Assembly (NCBI RefSeq): GCF_040327995.1
Contig: NZ_JBEPIJ010000004.1
Span: 62,001 to 126,000 of the forward strand
Length of the DNA: 64,000 bases
From: Solimonas thermocellulolyticum
GTDB lineage: Bacteria > Pseudomonadota > Gammaproteobacteria > Nevskiales > Nevskiaceae
Direction of reading: 5' to 3'
Shown: positions 1 through 7,177 of the stretch, piece by piece
How positions within the stretch are numbered: position 1 is the stretch's first letter
Layout: the number at the start of each line of letters is the position of its first letter
Translations under genes and position numbers: made by a program
Notes under the pieces: generated by a model
The model's database searches: none
What the model saw: only the letters and a program-made list of their open reading frames with translations
What the model was told of the DNA's origin: nothing

Positions 1-50
1 CTGTCGATGAACGCGCCGGGCGCGAGGGCGTCGTGGGGGGCAGCAGTCAT
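1..50 (-). CDS. 5' end of an unidentified gene running off the left edge
   Basis: An ATG at position 50 on the minus strand opens a frame reading MTAAPHDALAPGAFID before the window ends. Only 16 residues are visible, so no family can be named. Two things support it as a gene. It lies downstream of an operator pair (156-190) that matches the one in front of the ferredoxin/P450 operon, in the same orientation relative to the gene. It also follows the AraC-type regulator on the same strand. By context it should belong to the alkane-oxidation regulon. No strong ribosome binding site is seen. Confidence 0.45.
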   Translation of the reverse strand, partial: MTAAPHDALAPGAFID

Positions 51-155
51 CAGGGTCGTCGGTCGGTGGGGAGGGCGCCGGCGGTCAGGCGCGAACAACG
101 CCTGCACGACTCGTTACGCCAACTCAGCGTCGCGCGGAGGTTGGAAGGCGCACAA

Positions 156-190
156 GGTCATTTTGTGCCAGTACGGGGTCATTTGAAGAC
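156..190 (-). promoter_or_regulatory. Left AraC-type operator: two AAATGACC half-sites 21 bp apart
   Basis: Read on the minus strand, GTCTTCAAATGACC (190-177) is followed 21 bp later by AAAATGACC (164-156). The first 14 bases are identical to the right-hand site at 1326-1339. Direct half-sites two helical turns apart, upstream of the regulated gene, are the usual layout for AraC/XylS regulators. The likely ligand protein is the regulator at 226-1299; this assignment is inference. Confidence 0.7.
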
Positions 191-225
191 TGCGGGGGCG
201 GCCCTCAGTGCGAGGCTGAAGGGCT

Positions 226-1299
226 CTAAGGGGATGGCGCGGGGGATGGCGCGCGCAAACCGCCGAGCTGCCGATAGCGCTCCGGGGGCTGGCCGAACCA
301 GCGCTTGAAAGCGCGCCTGAAGTTGGCGGCGTCGTGGTAGTTCATCAGCGCCGCGATCGCCTCGACCGACAGCTGGCTGTCGCACAGGTAGCTCGTCGCC
401 TGTTCAGACAGGATCTCGTCGCGAACGGCCCGGAAGCCACACCGTTCCTGCTTGAGTTTTCGCGCCAGCGTGCGTTTGCTCATGAACAGGGAGGCTGCGG
501 CCTCGTCCTCGCCGAGGGTTCCGGGAGGATGCGACAGCAGCAGCTTCTTGAGTCGGTTCCGATAGCTCGGTCGCTGCGGCTGCAGCCGGGCCAACATCGA
601 TTCACACTGCTGCAGGGCCAGGCCATAGAACTCATGATTGGCGGAGGCATTCGGTTTACGGCACAACGCGATCGGAAACTTGAGGGTCAGTGCCTTGCAG
701 CCAAAGCGAATCTGCCCGGTCAGGTAGTCTGAATAGACCGCCGCGTAGTCGGGCGCCGGGTGGGGAAAGCCGATCTCGGCTTCGTCGAGCGGGTGGCCGA
801 CGACGAACTCGCCAAAGTCCACCAGCACTTTCACCAACGTGTCGGCGAGGCAACGCTGGATGTCGTCGTCCAGCGATACATGGAAACTCAGTCCGCATTC
901 CAGATAGCCCTTGGTTCGACGCAACTGCAGTTGGACGAAATTGGCGCGCGTGGGCAGGAAAGTGTGGATCGCCCGCAAGGCGCTCTGCAGATCCGGGCTG
1001 CTCAAGGCGGCGAAGCCCATCGCCCCGTGGGTCGCGGGGGTCAGGCGCTTGCCCAGCCGCAGGCCGAAGTCCGGCTGGCCGGACAGCATCATCGCGTTGC
1101 GCAGGATGCGCACCTGCTGGGGCGTGGTGAGCAGGCAGTCCTCGCTGAGGAACTTCGCAACGCTCAACCCCGTGCCTTTCAGCAAGCGGGGCAGTTGTCG
1201 TGCCGCCAGACCGAGCTCACGTGCAATCAGCCAGGAGTAGTTGACGGGGAGGTCGGCTTCCCGATGGGGTCGACCGTTCAGCTGCTGCATCGTCTTCAT
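226..1299 (-). CDS. AraC-family transcriptional regulator of the CYP153 locus
   Basis: This 357-residue protein has the two-part layout of AraC regulators with an N-terminal arabinose-binding-like domain (about residues 25-210) and a C-terminal double helix-turn-helix (about 245-345). The C-terminal part carries the pattern MSKRTLARKLKQERCGF and the second helix region ending in FRRAFKRWFGQPPERYR. Such regulators commonly sit beside CYP153 or other alkane genes and activate them. It is divergent from the ferredoxin/P450 operon with 122 bp between the starts, and operator-like repeats lie on both sides of it (156-190 and 1326-1360). The inducer is unknown; an alkane or its oxidation product is a guess from context. 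Confidence 0.88.
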   Translation of the reverse strand: MKTMQQLNGRPHREADLPVNYSWLIARELGLAARQLPRLLKGTGLSVAKFLSEDCLLTTPQQVRILRNAMMLSGQPDFGLRLGKRLTPATHGAMGFAALSSPDLQSALRAIHTFLPTRANFVQLQLRRTKGYLECGLSFHVSLDDDIQRCLADTLVKVLVDFGEFVVGHPLDEAEIGFPHPAPDYAAVYSDYLTGQIRFGCKALTLKFPIALCRKPNASANHEFYGLALQQCESMLARLQPQRPSYRNRLKKLLLSHPPGTLGEDEAAASLFMSKRTLARKLKQERCGFRAVRDEILSEQATSYLCDSQLSVEAIAALMNYHDAANFRRAFKRWFGQPPERYRQLGGLRAPSPAPSP

Positions 1300-1325
1300 G
1301 AGGGTTTCGCTGGCCGCAACAGAGT

Positions 1326-1360
1326 GTCTTCAAATGACCCCAATATGTCAACAAATGACC
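1326..1360 (+). promoter_or_regulatory. Right AraC-type operator upstream of the ferredoxin/P450 operon
   Basis: CAAATGACC occurs at 1331-1339 and again at 1352-1360, a 21-bp step. The upstream copy is extended to GTCTTCAAATGACC, exactly as in the left operator. The pair lies between the divergent regulator and the ferredoxin, about 60 bp before the ferredoxin start and 27 bp before the regulator start, so it could both activate the P450 operon and affect the regulator's own promoter. Confidence 0.75.
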
Positions 1361-1421
1361 TCGCTGGCGCCCTGCGGTTCACGGAACATCCTGAGACAAG
1401 GCCATCCGAAGGAGAGAGACA

Positions 1422-1742
1422 TTGGGCAAGATCAGGTTTGTCACGCACGACCAAACGGAACACGTCGTCGAGTTCGATACCGGCACCTCGCTGATGCAGA
1501 TCGCCGTAGACAACGCGATTCCCGGCGTCGATGGCGACTGCGGTGGAGAATGCGCCTGCGGGACCTGTCACCTCATCGTCGCTCCGGAGTGGTTTGAGAT
1601 CACCGGCACGCCCGGCGATCACGAGGAGCAGATGCTCTCGATGACGCCGGAACGCGCACCCACCTCGCGTCTGGGCTGCCAGGTTCGAGCCACCGAGGCG
1701 ATGGACGGCATGACCGTTCGGCTGCCCGAGTTCCAGATGTAA
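1422..1742 (+). CDS. 2Fe-2S ferredoxin, electron donor to the CYP153 P450
   Basis: The 106-residue protein is an adrenodoxin/putidaredoxin-type ferredoxin. Cluster ligands are C40, C46 and C49 (C-X5-C-X2-C) and C86 in the segment RLGCQV; an extra cysteine is present at 44. It passes single electrons from a ferredoxin reductase to a class I bacterial P450, here almost certainly the P450 encoded 14 bp downstream. The start is TTG at 1422, preceded by GGAGAGAGACA; no ATG fits the N-terminus. No ferredoxin reductase is seen in the window, so it must be encoded elsewhere. Confidence 0.93.
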   Translation: MGKIRFVTHDQTEHVVEFDTGTSLMQIAVDNAIPGVDGDCGGECACGTCHLIVAPEWFEITGTPGDHEEQMLSMTPERAPTSRLGCQVRATEAMDGMTVRLPEFQM

Positions 1743-1756
1743 GCGTGGAGAACGCC

Positions 1757-3169
1757 ATGTCAACACAATTGCAGGCAATCGATATTGCCCAGACGAAGCT
1801 GGTCAACGCCACGGCCAGAGTGGTGCCGATGCATTTGCAGATCCAGGCACTGAAGTTGTTGGTGAGGGCGAAGAAGAAGATCTTCGGCCCGCGCAGGCCC
1901 CCGCTCCAGTTCGTTGAAACGCCCGTTCCCGATGTCGACACGCTGGCGCTCGAGGACATCGACCTCAGCAACCCGTTCCTGTACCGGCAAGACCAGTGGC
2001 GCGCCTATTTCAAGCGGCTGCGTGATGAGGCGCCTGTGCACTACCAGAAGAACAGCCCCTTTGGGCCGTTCTGGTCGGTCACGCGCTACGAGGAAATCCT
2101 GCTCGTGGACAAGAACCACGAACTGTTTTCCTCCGAGCCGATGATCGTGCTGGGGGACTTCCCGGAAGGGATGCCCGTGGAGATGTTCATCGCCATGGAC
2201 CCGCCCAAGCATGATGTGCAGCGGCGCTCGGTCCAGAATGTGGTGGCGCCGCAGAATCTCAAGGAAATGGAAGGTCTGATCCGTTCGCGCACCGCCGAGG
2301 TGCTCGACAGCCTGCCGCTGAACCAAGCCTTCAACTGGGTGCCGACGGTATCCAAGGAGCTGACAGGCCGCATGCTGGCGACCTTGCTGGACTTCCCCTA
2401 CGAGGAACGGCACAAGCTGATCGACTGGTCCGATCGAATGGCCGGCACGACAGCGGCGTCGGGCGGCGAATTTGACGATGAAGAGAACATGTTCGAAGCC
2501 GCCGCCGACATGGCCTGGTCCTTCTCGAAGCTGTGGCGTGACAAGCAGGCGCGTCACCGGGCGGGCGAGGCCCGCAGTTTCGACCTGATCAGCCTGCTGC
2601 AGAGCAGCGACGACACGAAGGACATGATCAATCGACCGATGGAGTTCATCGGCAATCTGGCCCTGCTCATCGTCGGTGGCAATGACACCACGCGCAATTC
2701 CATGAGCGGCGGTGTGCTGGCTCTGAACCAGTTCCCGGAAGAGTTCGCCAAGCTGAAGGGGAACCCGTCGCTGATTCCGAACATGGTCTCGGAAATCATC
2801 CGCTGGCAGACGCCGCTGGCGCACATGCGCCGGGTCGCCACGCAGGATGTGACGCTCTGCGGCCAGACCATCAAGAAGGGCGACAAGGTCGTGATGTGGT
2901 TCGCATCCGGCAATCGCGACGAACGCAAGTTCGATGATCCTGATCGATTGATTATCGACCGCAAGGACGCGCGCAACCACCTGTCGTTTGGCTACGGCAT
3001 CCACCGCTGCATGGGCAACCGACTGGCCGAGTTGCAGCTGCGCATCCTGTGGGAGGAGCTGCTCAAGCGTTTCGACCGTATCGACGTCGTCGGCGAGCCC
3101 GAACGGGTGCAGTCCAACTTCGTGCGCGGCTATGAAACGCTGATGGTCAAACTGACGGCGAAAGGCTGA
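1757..3169 (+). CDS. Cytochrome P450, CYP153-type alkane terminal hydroxylase
   Basis: The 470-residue P450 has the CYP153 character: the I-helix motif GGNDTTRNSMSGG near residue 310, the segment HMRRVATQDV, and the heme-binding loop LSFGYGIHRCMGNR with the axial cysteine at about 418. CYP153 enzymes insert oxygen at the terminal carbon of medium-chain alkanes and related hydrocarbons in the cytoplasm, using ferredoxin and ferredoxin reductase. I chose ATG 1757, which has GTGGAG seven bases upstream, over an in-frame GTG at 1745. It is the second gene of an operon with the ferredoxin. The next gene, an alcohol-oxidising GMC enzyme, is broken. Confidence 0.93.
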   Translation: MSTQLQAIDIAQTKLVNATARVVPMHLQIQALKLLVRAKKKIFGPRRPPLQFVETPVPDVDTLALEDIDLSNPFLYRQDQWRAYFKRLRDEAPVHYQKNSPFGPFWSVTRYEEILLVDKNHELFSSEPMIVLGDFPEGMPVEMFIAMDPPKHDVQRRSVQNVVAPQNLKEMEGLIRSRTAEVLDSLPLNQAFNWVPTVSKELTGRMLATLLDFPYEERHKLIDWSDRMAGTTAASGGEFDDEENMFEAAADMAWSFSKLWRDKQARHRAGEARSFDLISLLQSSDDTKDMINRPMEFIGNLALLIVGGNDTTRNSMSGGVLALNQFPEEFAKLKGNPSLIPNMVSEIIRWQTPLAHMRRVATQDVTLCGQTIKKGDKVVMWFASGNRDERKFDDPDRLIIDRKDARNHLSFGYGIHRCMGNRLAELQLRILWEELLKRFDRIDVVGEPERVQSNFVRGYETLMVKLTAKG

Positions 3170-3186
3170 GGCGCTATCGGGTCGAT

Positions 3187-3429
3187 ATGTCTGCGGAACC
3201 TTACGATTACGTGGTGGTTGGCGCCGGTCGGGCGGATGTGCTGTCGCCAACCGCCTGTCTGCAAGCGGCCGCCATTCGGCGCTGCTGCTTGAAGCCGGTC
3301 CCGAGAGCCGCCGTAACCCGTTTGTGACCATGCCGCTGGGCTTCCTGCAACTGATGTTCAGCCATCGCTACAACTGGCAGTCCACGACCGAACCGCAGCG
3401 CCTCATCCACGACCGTTTGCTGTTCCAGC
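3187..3429 (+). pseudogene. GMC-family oxidoreductase, frameshifted and truncated
   Basis: The start MSAEPYDYVVVGAG matches the N-terminus of FAD-dependent GMC alcohol dehydrogenases (choline dehydrogenase/AlkJ type). Loss of one base near 3230, inside the GxGxxG dinucleotide-binding motif, shifts the frame. Reading on in the next frame restores CAVANRLSASGRHSALLLE and then LIHDRLLFQ. Coding similarity stops at 3429, exactly where an IS66 end begins. The intact enzyme would have oxidised the alcohol made by the P450. Both the frameshift and the truncation make it non-functional. Confidence 0.85.
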
Positions 3430-3467
3430 GTAAGCGTCTACCCACGGCACTTGCACACGCGACGTGA

Positions 3468-3677
3468 TCAGCTGGCGGTATTCTTCCAGCGATGCGGTAG
3501 CAGTCCGCCGATCTGCGAGTTGAGCGTGGTGGGCAGGCGCGTGAGCACCTCGAGCAGCCACGCATGCGGATCGTGGCCGTTGGCCTTGGCGGTGGCGAGC
3601 AGACTCATGACGGCGGCCGCGCGACGACCGGCACCTTCCGAGCCGACGAAGAGCCAGTTCTTGCGGTTGTGAGACAC
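3468..3677 (-). pseudogene. IS66 transposase, C-terminal fragment (first copy)
   Basis: The translation runs from SHNRKNWLFVGSEGAG through MSLLATAKANGHDPHAWL to LPTTLNSQIGGLLPHRW, which is the conserved C-terminal tail of IS66-family transposases. Full-length proteins have about 500 residues, so only the last 70 remain. The fragment ends about 40 bp from the IS end at 3430, the normal spacing. It is cut upstream at the junction with the oppositely oriented second copy. Confidence 0.85.
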
Positions 3678-3909
3678 TTCTTATAGCCGCAAGAATTATC
3701 TGTTTGCCGGCGCTGACAGCGTCGGCGAACGCGCCGCCGCGATCTACAGCCTGATCGGCACGGCTACACTCAACGGCCTCAATCCCGAAGCCTATCTGCG
3801 CCATGTCCTCGAGCGCATCGCCGAGCATCCGATCAACCAGATCGACGCCCTGCTGCCGTGGCATGTCGCCGAGGCGCTGACCCCGTGTCCGCAGGAAAGC
3901 GCCGTCTGA
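3673..3909 (+). pseudogene. IS66 transposase, C-terminal fragment (second copy)
   Basis: The frame starting in SRKNYLFAGADSVGERAAA and ending in INQIDALLPWHVAEAL is a second, clearly different IS66-family C-terminal tail. It has no start codon of its own and is joined to the inverted first copy at the shared RKN motif. Its stop at 3907-3909 overlaps the start of the small gene at 3885. Confidence 0.85.
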
Positions 3910-4163
3910 AATCAGCACTGGCTCTTCCCGATCTCCAGTACATCGAGCATCTGCGGACGACGGGCTACGGCGACATCACGCTCGGTCGAGTCGAGGACCA
4001 TCCGTGTGTCGCCACCGCCGCCGCCGAAGACCAGCATCTGGCAACGCTGGTCCGGCGCAAGGGTGAATCGCTCGCGCAGCTCTTGGTCCGCCTCGATCGC
4101 GCCATCGAGCGCGCGTACGAGCATCAGATCTACACCAACGAGGTCTACGACAAGCCTACGTGA
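3885..4163 (+). CDS. Small hypothetical protein at the end of the IS66 remnant
   Basis: A 92-residue frame begins at GTG 3885, overlapping the end of the second transposase fragment by 25 bp, and ends 28 bp before the IS end at 4191. The C-terminal half, reading LATLVRRKGESLAQLLVRLD and then YTNEVYDKPT, resembles small acidic proteins of unknown function that I recall beside IS66-type transposases. It is probably an accessory gene of that IS subgroup and seems intact. I cannot assign a function. Confidence 0.5.
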   Translation: MSAGKRRLKSALALPDLQYIEHLRTTGYGDITLGRVEDHPCVATAAAEDQHLATLVRRKGESLAQLLVRLDRAIERAYEHQIYTNEVYDKPT

Positions 4164-4191
4164 GTCAAGCCGGTAGCGACCGGACGTTTAC

Positions 4192-4447
4192 CCAACGCCT
4201 GTGGCGTCACCCGGCACGCGTGATCGGCGTCCGGCATGTCGACGCGATTCGTCAGCGTGTCGATGTTGCCGGGCAGCACGGCGTTTACCGTGATCTCACG
4301 CGCCTTGAGTTTGTCCGCCAGCGCCTCGGAGAGCCGCGCGACGCCTGCCTTGGATGCAGAGTAGGCGCCCATGCCTGCCGCAGCCTTCACCGCGCCGGCG
4401 GCGCCGATGTTCACGATGCGTCCGCCGGCTGCCAGATGCGGTAGAGA
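4192..4447 (-). pseudogene. Short-chain dehydrogenase/reductase fragment
   Basis: On the minus strand the frame reads AAGGRIVNIGAAGA, then the catalytic YSASK motif, then ITVNAVLPGNIDT. This is the second half of an SDR enzyme. It lacks its N-terminal Rossmann part, lost toward the tnpS gene at 4504. It also lacks its last 40 or so residues, cut at 4191 by the IS66 end just after MPDADHACRVTPQAL. It may once have belonged to the alkane/alcohol oxidation cluster. Confidence 0.8.
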
Positions 4448-4503
4448 TGCGCGAGGAGTAGCGGACCGGTTCCGAATGGAACAGGCGGCAAGAGCAACCG
4501 TCA

Positions 4504-5613
4504 CTACGGTTTGGATCGTCGATGCAGCGTTGACGCCTTGCTCTTGAGCACATCGCCAACCTCCGAGTATCGAATCACACTCTTCACAAGGCGGTGCCCG
4601 GTCAGCGCCATCGTCTCGGCCAGCGGCACATCGTGCATGCTCGCCTCGGTGACGAACCCGCGGCGCAGGCTGTGGCCCGCGAAATTCCCCGGCAGTCCAG
4701 CGAGTAGGGCGCGCCGCTGCACAATCGCCGCAATGGCATGCGGGGAGAGCGCTTCGCCGACTTTCGTGGATCGCCAAAGCCGGCGAAACACCGCGCCCTC
4801 GGTGATCTCAGCTGCCTTCAGCCAGGACGTCAATGCGGCTGCCGTCTCATCGACGACGGGCTTTGGCGTGTGATCACCGGTCTTCGACTGCCGCATCCGG
4901 AAGACTGCTTGGCTAGGGCCAATCCACTCGAAGTCCCGTACCTCCGCCTTGGCAATCTCAGAACGGCGCCGGCCGCCGCTGGCCCAGCCAAAGAGGAGCA
5001 GGGCGCGATCGCGCAAACCCTCCAGCGACTCATCGCAGGTCGCCAGCATGAGATCCAGGGCGTCCAGCGTCGCGGCCGTCTTCGACTTGGGGCCTTCGCC
5101 GTATTCTAGTGCGAGCTTGCGGCAGGCCGACAACAGCCGGCGCACCGTGGGATCCTGGACCGGACTGTCGAGCTGCTTCTGCTGATGCGCCCAGGACAGG
5201 ACCGCCAGACGCTGATCCACCGTCGTCATTCGATGACGACCGAGCTCGGTCTTGTAGCCGGCGGCCACCAGCGCCGCATCGACGTCCGACGGCATCGCAT
5301 CGTGGATCACCAGCCGCAGGGTCCCGTCGACTTGGACACGTTCTGGGCGTCCAAAATGATCGATCACGAACGTCTGGACGCGCGCAATCGAGACTGGCAG
5401 CGTCAACTGCTCGCCGAAGCGCACCAGGCACCAAGCGCCGATATACCGGAGCGCTTTCTCATAGGCTTTCCAAGTGTTCGTCGGCTTCGCGATGAAGTGA
5501 ATCGCGCGCACAGCGTCCTCGACGCCGCGCTGAATCTCCGCGGGATCGGCGGGGATGCGGGCTAGCTGGTCGGGAACGCTGCCAGTGTCGAAAAGGTCTA
5601 GGTCGTTGTTCAT
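4504..5613 (-). CDS. tnpS: Tyrosine recombinase TnpS (first module), Tn4651-type cointegrate resolvase
   Basis: The 369-residue tyrosine recombinase has the catalytic set visible: Arg at 215-217 (GGRRRSEI), Lys244 (RQSKTGD), His314 and Arg317 (GHSLRRGF), His340 (TGHR) and the nucleophile Tyr349 (IRYSEVG). It is divergent from a KfrA-like coiled-coil gene with an inverted-repeat-rich gap, which is the tnpS/tnpT layout of Tn4651-group transposons. There the recombinase resolves transposition cointegrates at a site between the two genes. It starts at ATG 5613. It is a clear paralogue of the recombinase at 9563-10762 but much diverged. No tnpA accompanies this copy. Confidence 0.85.
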   Translation of the reverse strand: MNNDLDLFDTGSVPDQLARIPADPAEIQRGVEDAVRAIHFIAKPTNTWKAYEKALRYIGAWCLVRFGEQLTLPVSIARVQTFVIDHFGRPERVQVDGTLRLVIHDAMPSDVDAALVAAGYKTELGRHRMTTVDQRLAVLSWAHQQKQLDSPVQDPTVRRLLSACRKLALEYGEGPKSKTAATLDALDLMLATCDESLEGLRDRALLLFGWASGGRRRSEIAKAEVRDFEWIGPSQAVFRMRQSKTGDHTPKPVVDETAAALTSWLKAAEITEGAVFRRLWRSTKVGEALSPHAIAAIVQRRALLAGLPGNFAGHSLRRGFVTEASMHDVPLAETMALTGHRLVKSVIRYSEVGDVLKSKASTLHRRSKP

Positions 5614-5627
5614 AAATTATGTATTCT

Positions 5628-5690
5628 GTATTATTCAATACGATATAAGTGCTATACCTACGTTAACGAACACTTAACGTAGGTATAGCA
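5628..5690. promoter_or_regulatory. Recombination/operator region of module 1 with a perfect 17-bp inverted repeat
   Basis: TGCTATACCTACGTTAA (5650-5666) and its exact reverse complement (5674-5690) flank a 7-base spacer, 36 bp before the tnpT start. Nearer tnpS lies a shorter inverted repeat, GTATT/AATAC with a 4-base spacer (5628-5641). In Tn4651 the tnpS-tnpT gap holds the resolution site and a TnpT-binding inverted repeat; the same roles are inferred here, with the long repeat as the TnpT site and the short one as the crossover core. Confidence 0.75.
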
Positions 5691-5726
5691 GATTCATCGG
5701 CATTTTGAAAATCGGGAGACGGAAAC

Positions 5727-6737
5727 ATGCGCACCGGAGTCACTTTGGCCGATATCACCCGGGCCGCCGACGAGCTGCTTGCCGGCGGCGAACGGCCGAC
5801 CGTCGACGGCGTGCGCAAGATCCTCGGCACGGGTTCGCCGAACACGGTCAACACGCTGCTCAAGCAGTACTACCAGACACTGCCGGCGCGACTCCATTTG
5901 CCGGCGCCGATCGCAACCGCCGCTGCGGAGCTCTACGAGAAGGTCCGCGCAACCGCGGTTGAGGAGCTGACAGCAGAGCGTGCCTCGGCGCAGCAGCAGC
6001 TCACCGAGGACCGCGACAAGCTGGCCCAGGAGCGCCGGGATTTCGAGGCTGAACGATCGGCGATGCAGCAACGCGTCGCAGATCTGAACGGCGATCTGGA
6101 TCGCCTTCGCGACCAGCACAAGGCCGCGTCCACAAAGCTGGCGGTTGCAGAGAAAGAATTGGCCAGCCAAACCACCCGCGCAACGGCCGCTGAAGCGCAA
6201 CTCCGCGCGGCCGAAGAAGAGCGCGAACGCGCCTCACAGAAACAGACCGCCGAACTCAAGCGCCTGCGCGAACAAGCCGAAGGCAACGAACGGCATTTCC
6301 TCGGTCGACTCGAGGAACAGAAAACGCAGTTCCAGCGCTTGGTTCAGGACCGTGAGCGCGAAGCTGCAGCAGCCGAGAAGCATGCGGCGACGCTGGAGGC
6401 CAACCTCTCAGAGGCCCTGAAGCTCAACGCGTCCCTGCGCGCCGAGCTGACGTCGACGCAGCGCGATCTGGCCAAGGTCAAGGACAGCCTGACGGCCGCC
6501 GAGACCGCCACCGCCAGGGCGCAGGAGCTTGCCGCCAAGGACCTCGCCTCGCGCCAGGCGGATCTTGATCGCGCCCGGTCGGAGGTTGAGGCCCTGATCG
6601 CCTCGGCGGACCAGCACCGCCGCGACCGCGATGAGGCCATGCGCGAAGCGGCAAAGCTCGAAGGTCGCCTGTCAGCGCTGCAAAGCCAGCTCGATGAGGC
6701 CAAGACAGAAATCCGCCGGCTGCAGAAGGCGAAATAG
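5727..6737 (+). CDS. tnpT: TnpT-like KfrA-family DNA-binding coiled-coil protein (first module)
   Basis: The 336-residue protein has an N-terminal KfrA-type DNA-binding domain (about residues 1-65, MRTGVTLADITRAADELL through LGTGSPNTVNTLLKQYY). The rest, from about residue 75 to the end, is one long Ala/Glu/Arg-rich coiled coil. This is the architecture of TnpT, the accessory factor that binds the resolution site and helps TnpS. GGGAGACGG precedes ATG 5727. It is divergent from tnpS and probably represses its own promoter through the 17-bp inverted repeat just upstream, as KfrA does. Confidence 0.82.
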   Translation: MRTGVTLADITRAADELLAGGERPTVDGVRKILGTGSPNTVNTLLKQYYQTLPARLHLPAPIATAAAELYEKVRATAVEELTAERASAQQQLTEDRDKLAQERRDFEAERSAMQQRVADLNGDLDRLRDQHKAASTKLAVAEKELASQTTRATAAEAQLRAAEEERERASQKQTAELKRLREQAEGNERHFLGRLEEQKTQFQRLVQDREREAAAAEKHAATLEANLSEALKLNASLRAELTSTQRDLAKVKDSLTAAETATARAQELAAKDLASRQADLDRARSEVEALIASADQHRRDRDEAMREAAKLEGRLSALQSQLDEAKTEIRRLQKAK

Positions 6738-6799
6738 CCACCAGAGACGGCGCTGCCCGAAGGATAGGGCGACGGCACCGCCGCCCTCGATCCCGATCC

Positions 6800-7177
6800 T
6801 CAGCTGATGTGCTTGCTGACCAGCTTGGTCATCTCGAACATGCTGACGCTCGACTTGCCGCCGAAGATGGCCTTCAGCTTGTCGTCGGCGTTGATCTGGC
6901 GCCTGTTGGTCTTGTCCTGGAGGCCGTTCTTCTTGATATACGCCCACAGGTTCTTCGTGATCTGGCCACGCGGAATCGGCTTGCTGCCGACCACCGCGGC
7001 CAACGTCGCGCTGGGCGTCATCGGTTTCATCAGCGCAGGGCTGGCCTTGCGCTTGGTCTTCCTTACGGACTTCTTCGCAGCTTTCTTCGGGGCTGCCTTC
7101 TTCACCGCCTTCTTGACCGGCGCCTTCTTCGCAGCTGCCTTCTTGGCCTTTACAAGCGCCTCTGAAATCAGTGACAA
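6800..7177 (-). CDS. SWIB/MDM2-domain protein with a lysine-rich histone-H1-like tail
   Basis: The N-terminal 50 residues are Lys/Ala/Pro-rich repeats of the AAKKAPVKK kind, as in bacterial histone-H1-like proteins. The C-terminal 75 residues form a SWIB domain, with LAAVVGSKPIPRGQITKNLW, then DKTNRRQINADDKLKAIFGG, then a final helix. Bacterial proteins of this type are thought to bind DNA, but their role is unclear. No ATG fits: the earliest start after the in-frame stop is TTG 7177, and the usual M-A-x-K-K start is absent. The 5' end may therefore have been replaced when the mobile region formed. It is convergent with tnpT. Confidence 0.75.
   Translation of the reverse strand: MSLISEALVKAKKAAAKKAPVKKAVKKAAPKKAAKKSVRKTKRKASPALMKPMTPSATLAAVVGSKPIPRGQITKNLWAYIKKNGLQDKTNRRQINADDKLKAIFGGKSSVSMFEMTKLVSKHIS

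Larger units (their letters stand above)
3430..4191. mobile_element. Fused remnant of two IS66-family elements
   Basis: Two C-terminal pieces of IS66-type transposases meet head to head (minus strand 3468-3677, plus strand 3673-3909). The outer boundaries look like real IS66 ends: GTAAGCGTC starts at 3430, and read inward from 4191 the other end begins GTAAACGTC, eight of nine bases alike. The flanking genes break at these positions: the GMC gene at 3429 and the SDR gene at 4192. No 8-bp target duplication matches across the two ends, as expected if two separate insertions lost everything between them. Confidence 0.8.

Noticed and set aside
33..308. A 91-codon plus-strand frame at the left edge
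   Set aside because: It crosses the operator at 156-190 and the 3' end of the AraC gene in antisense; no domain or ribosome site.
1760..3331. A 523-codon open frame antisense to the P450
   Set aside because: The plus strand codes a clear CYP153 with all motifs. The antisense product has no family features.
4440..4503. Left terminal repeat of the first Tn4651-like element
   Set aside because: The element end should lie here, between the SDR fragment and tnpS, but I found no GGGG-type sequence or match to the region after tnpA. GGTTCC/GGAAC at 4475 is only a 5-6 bp dyad.
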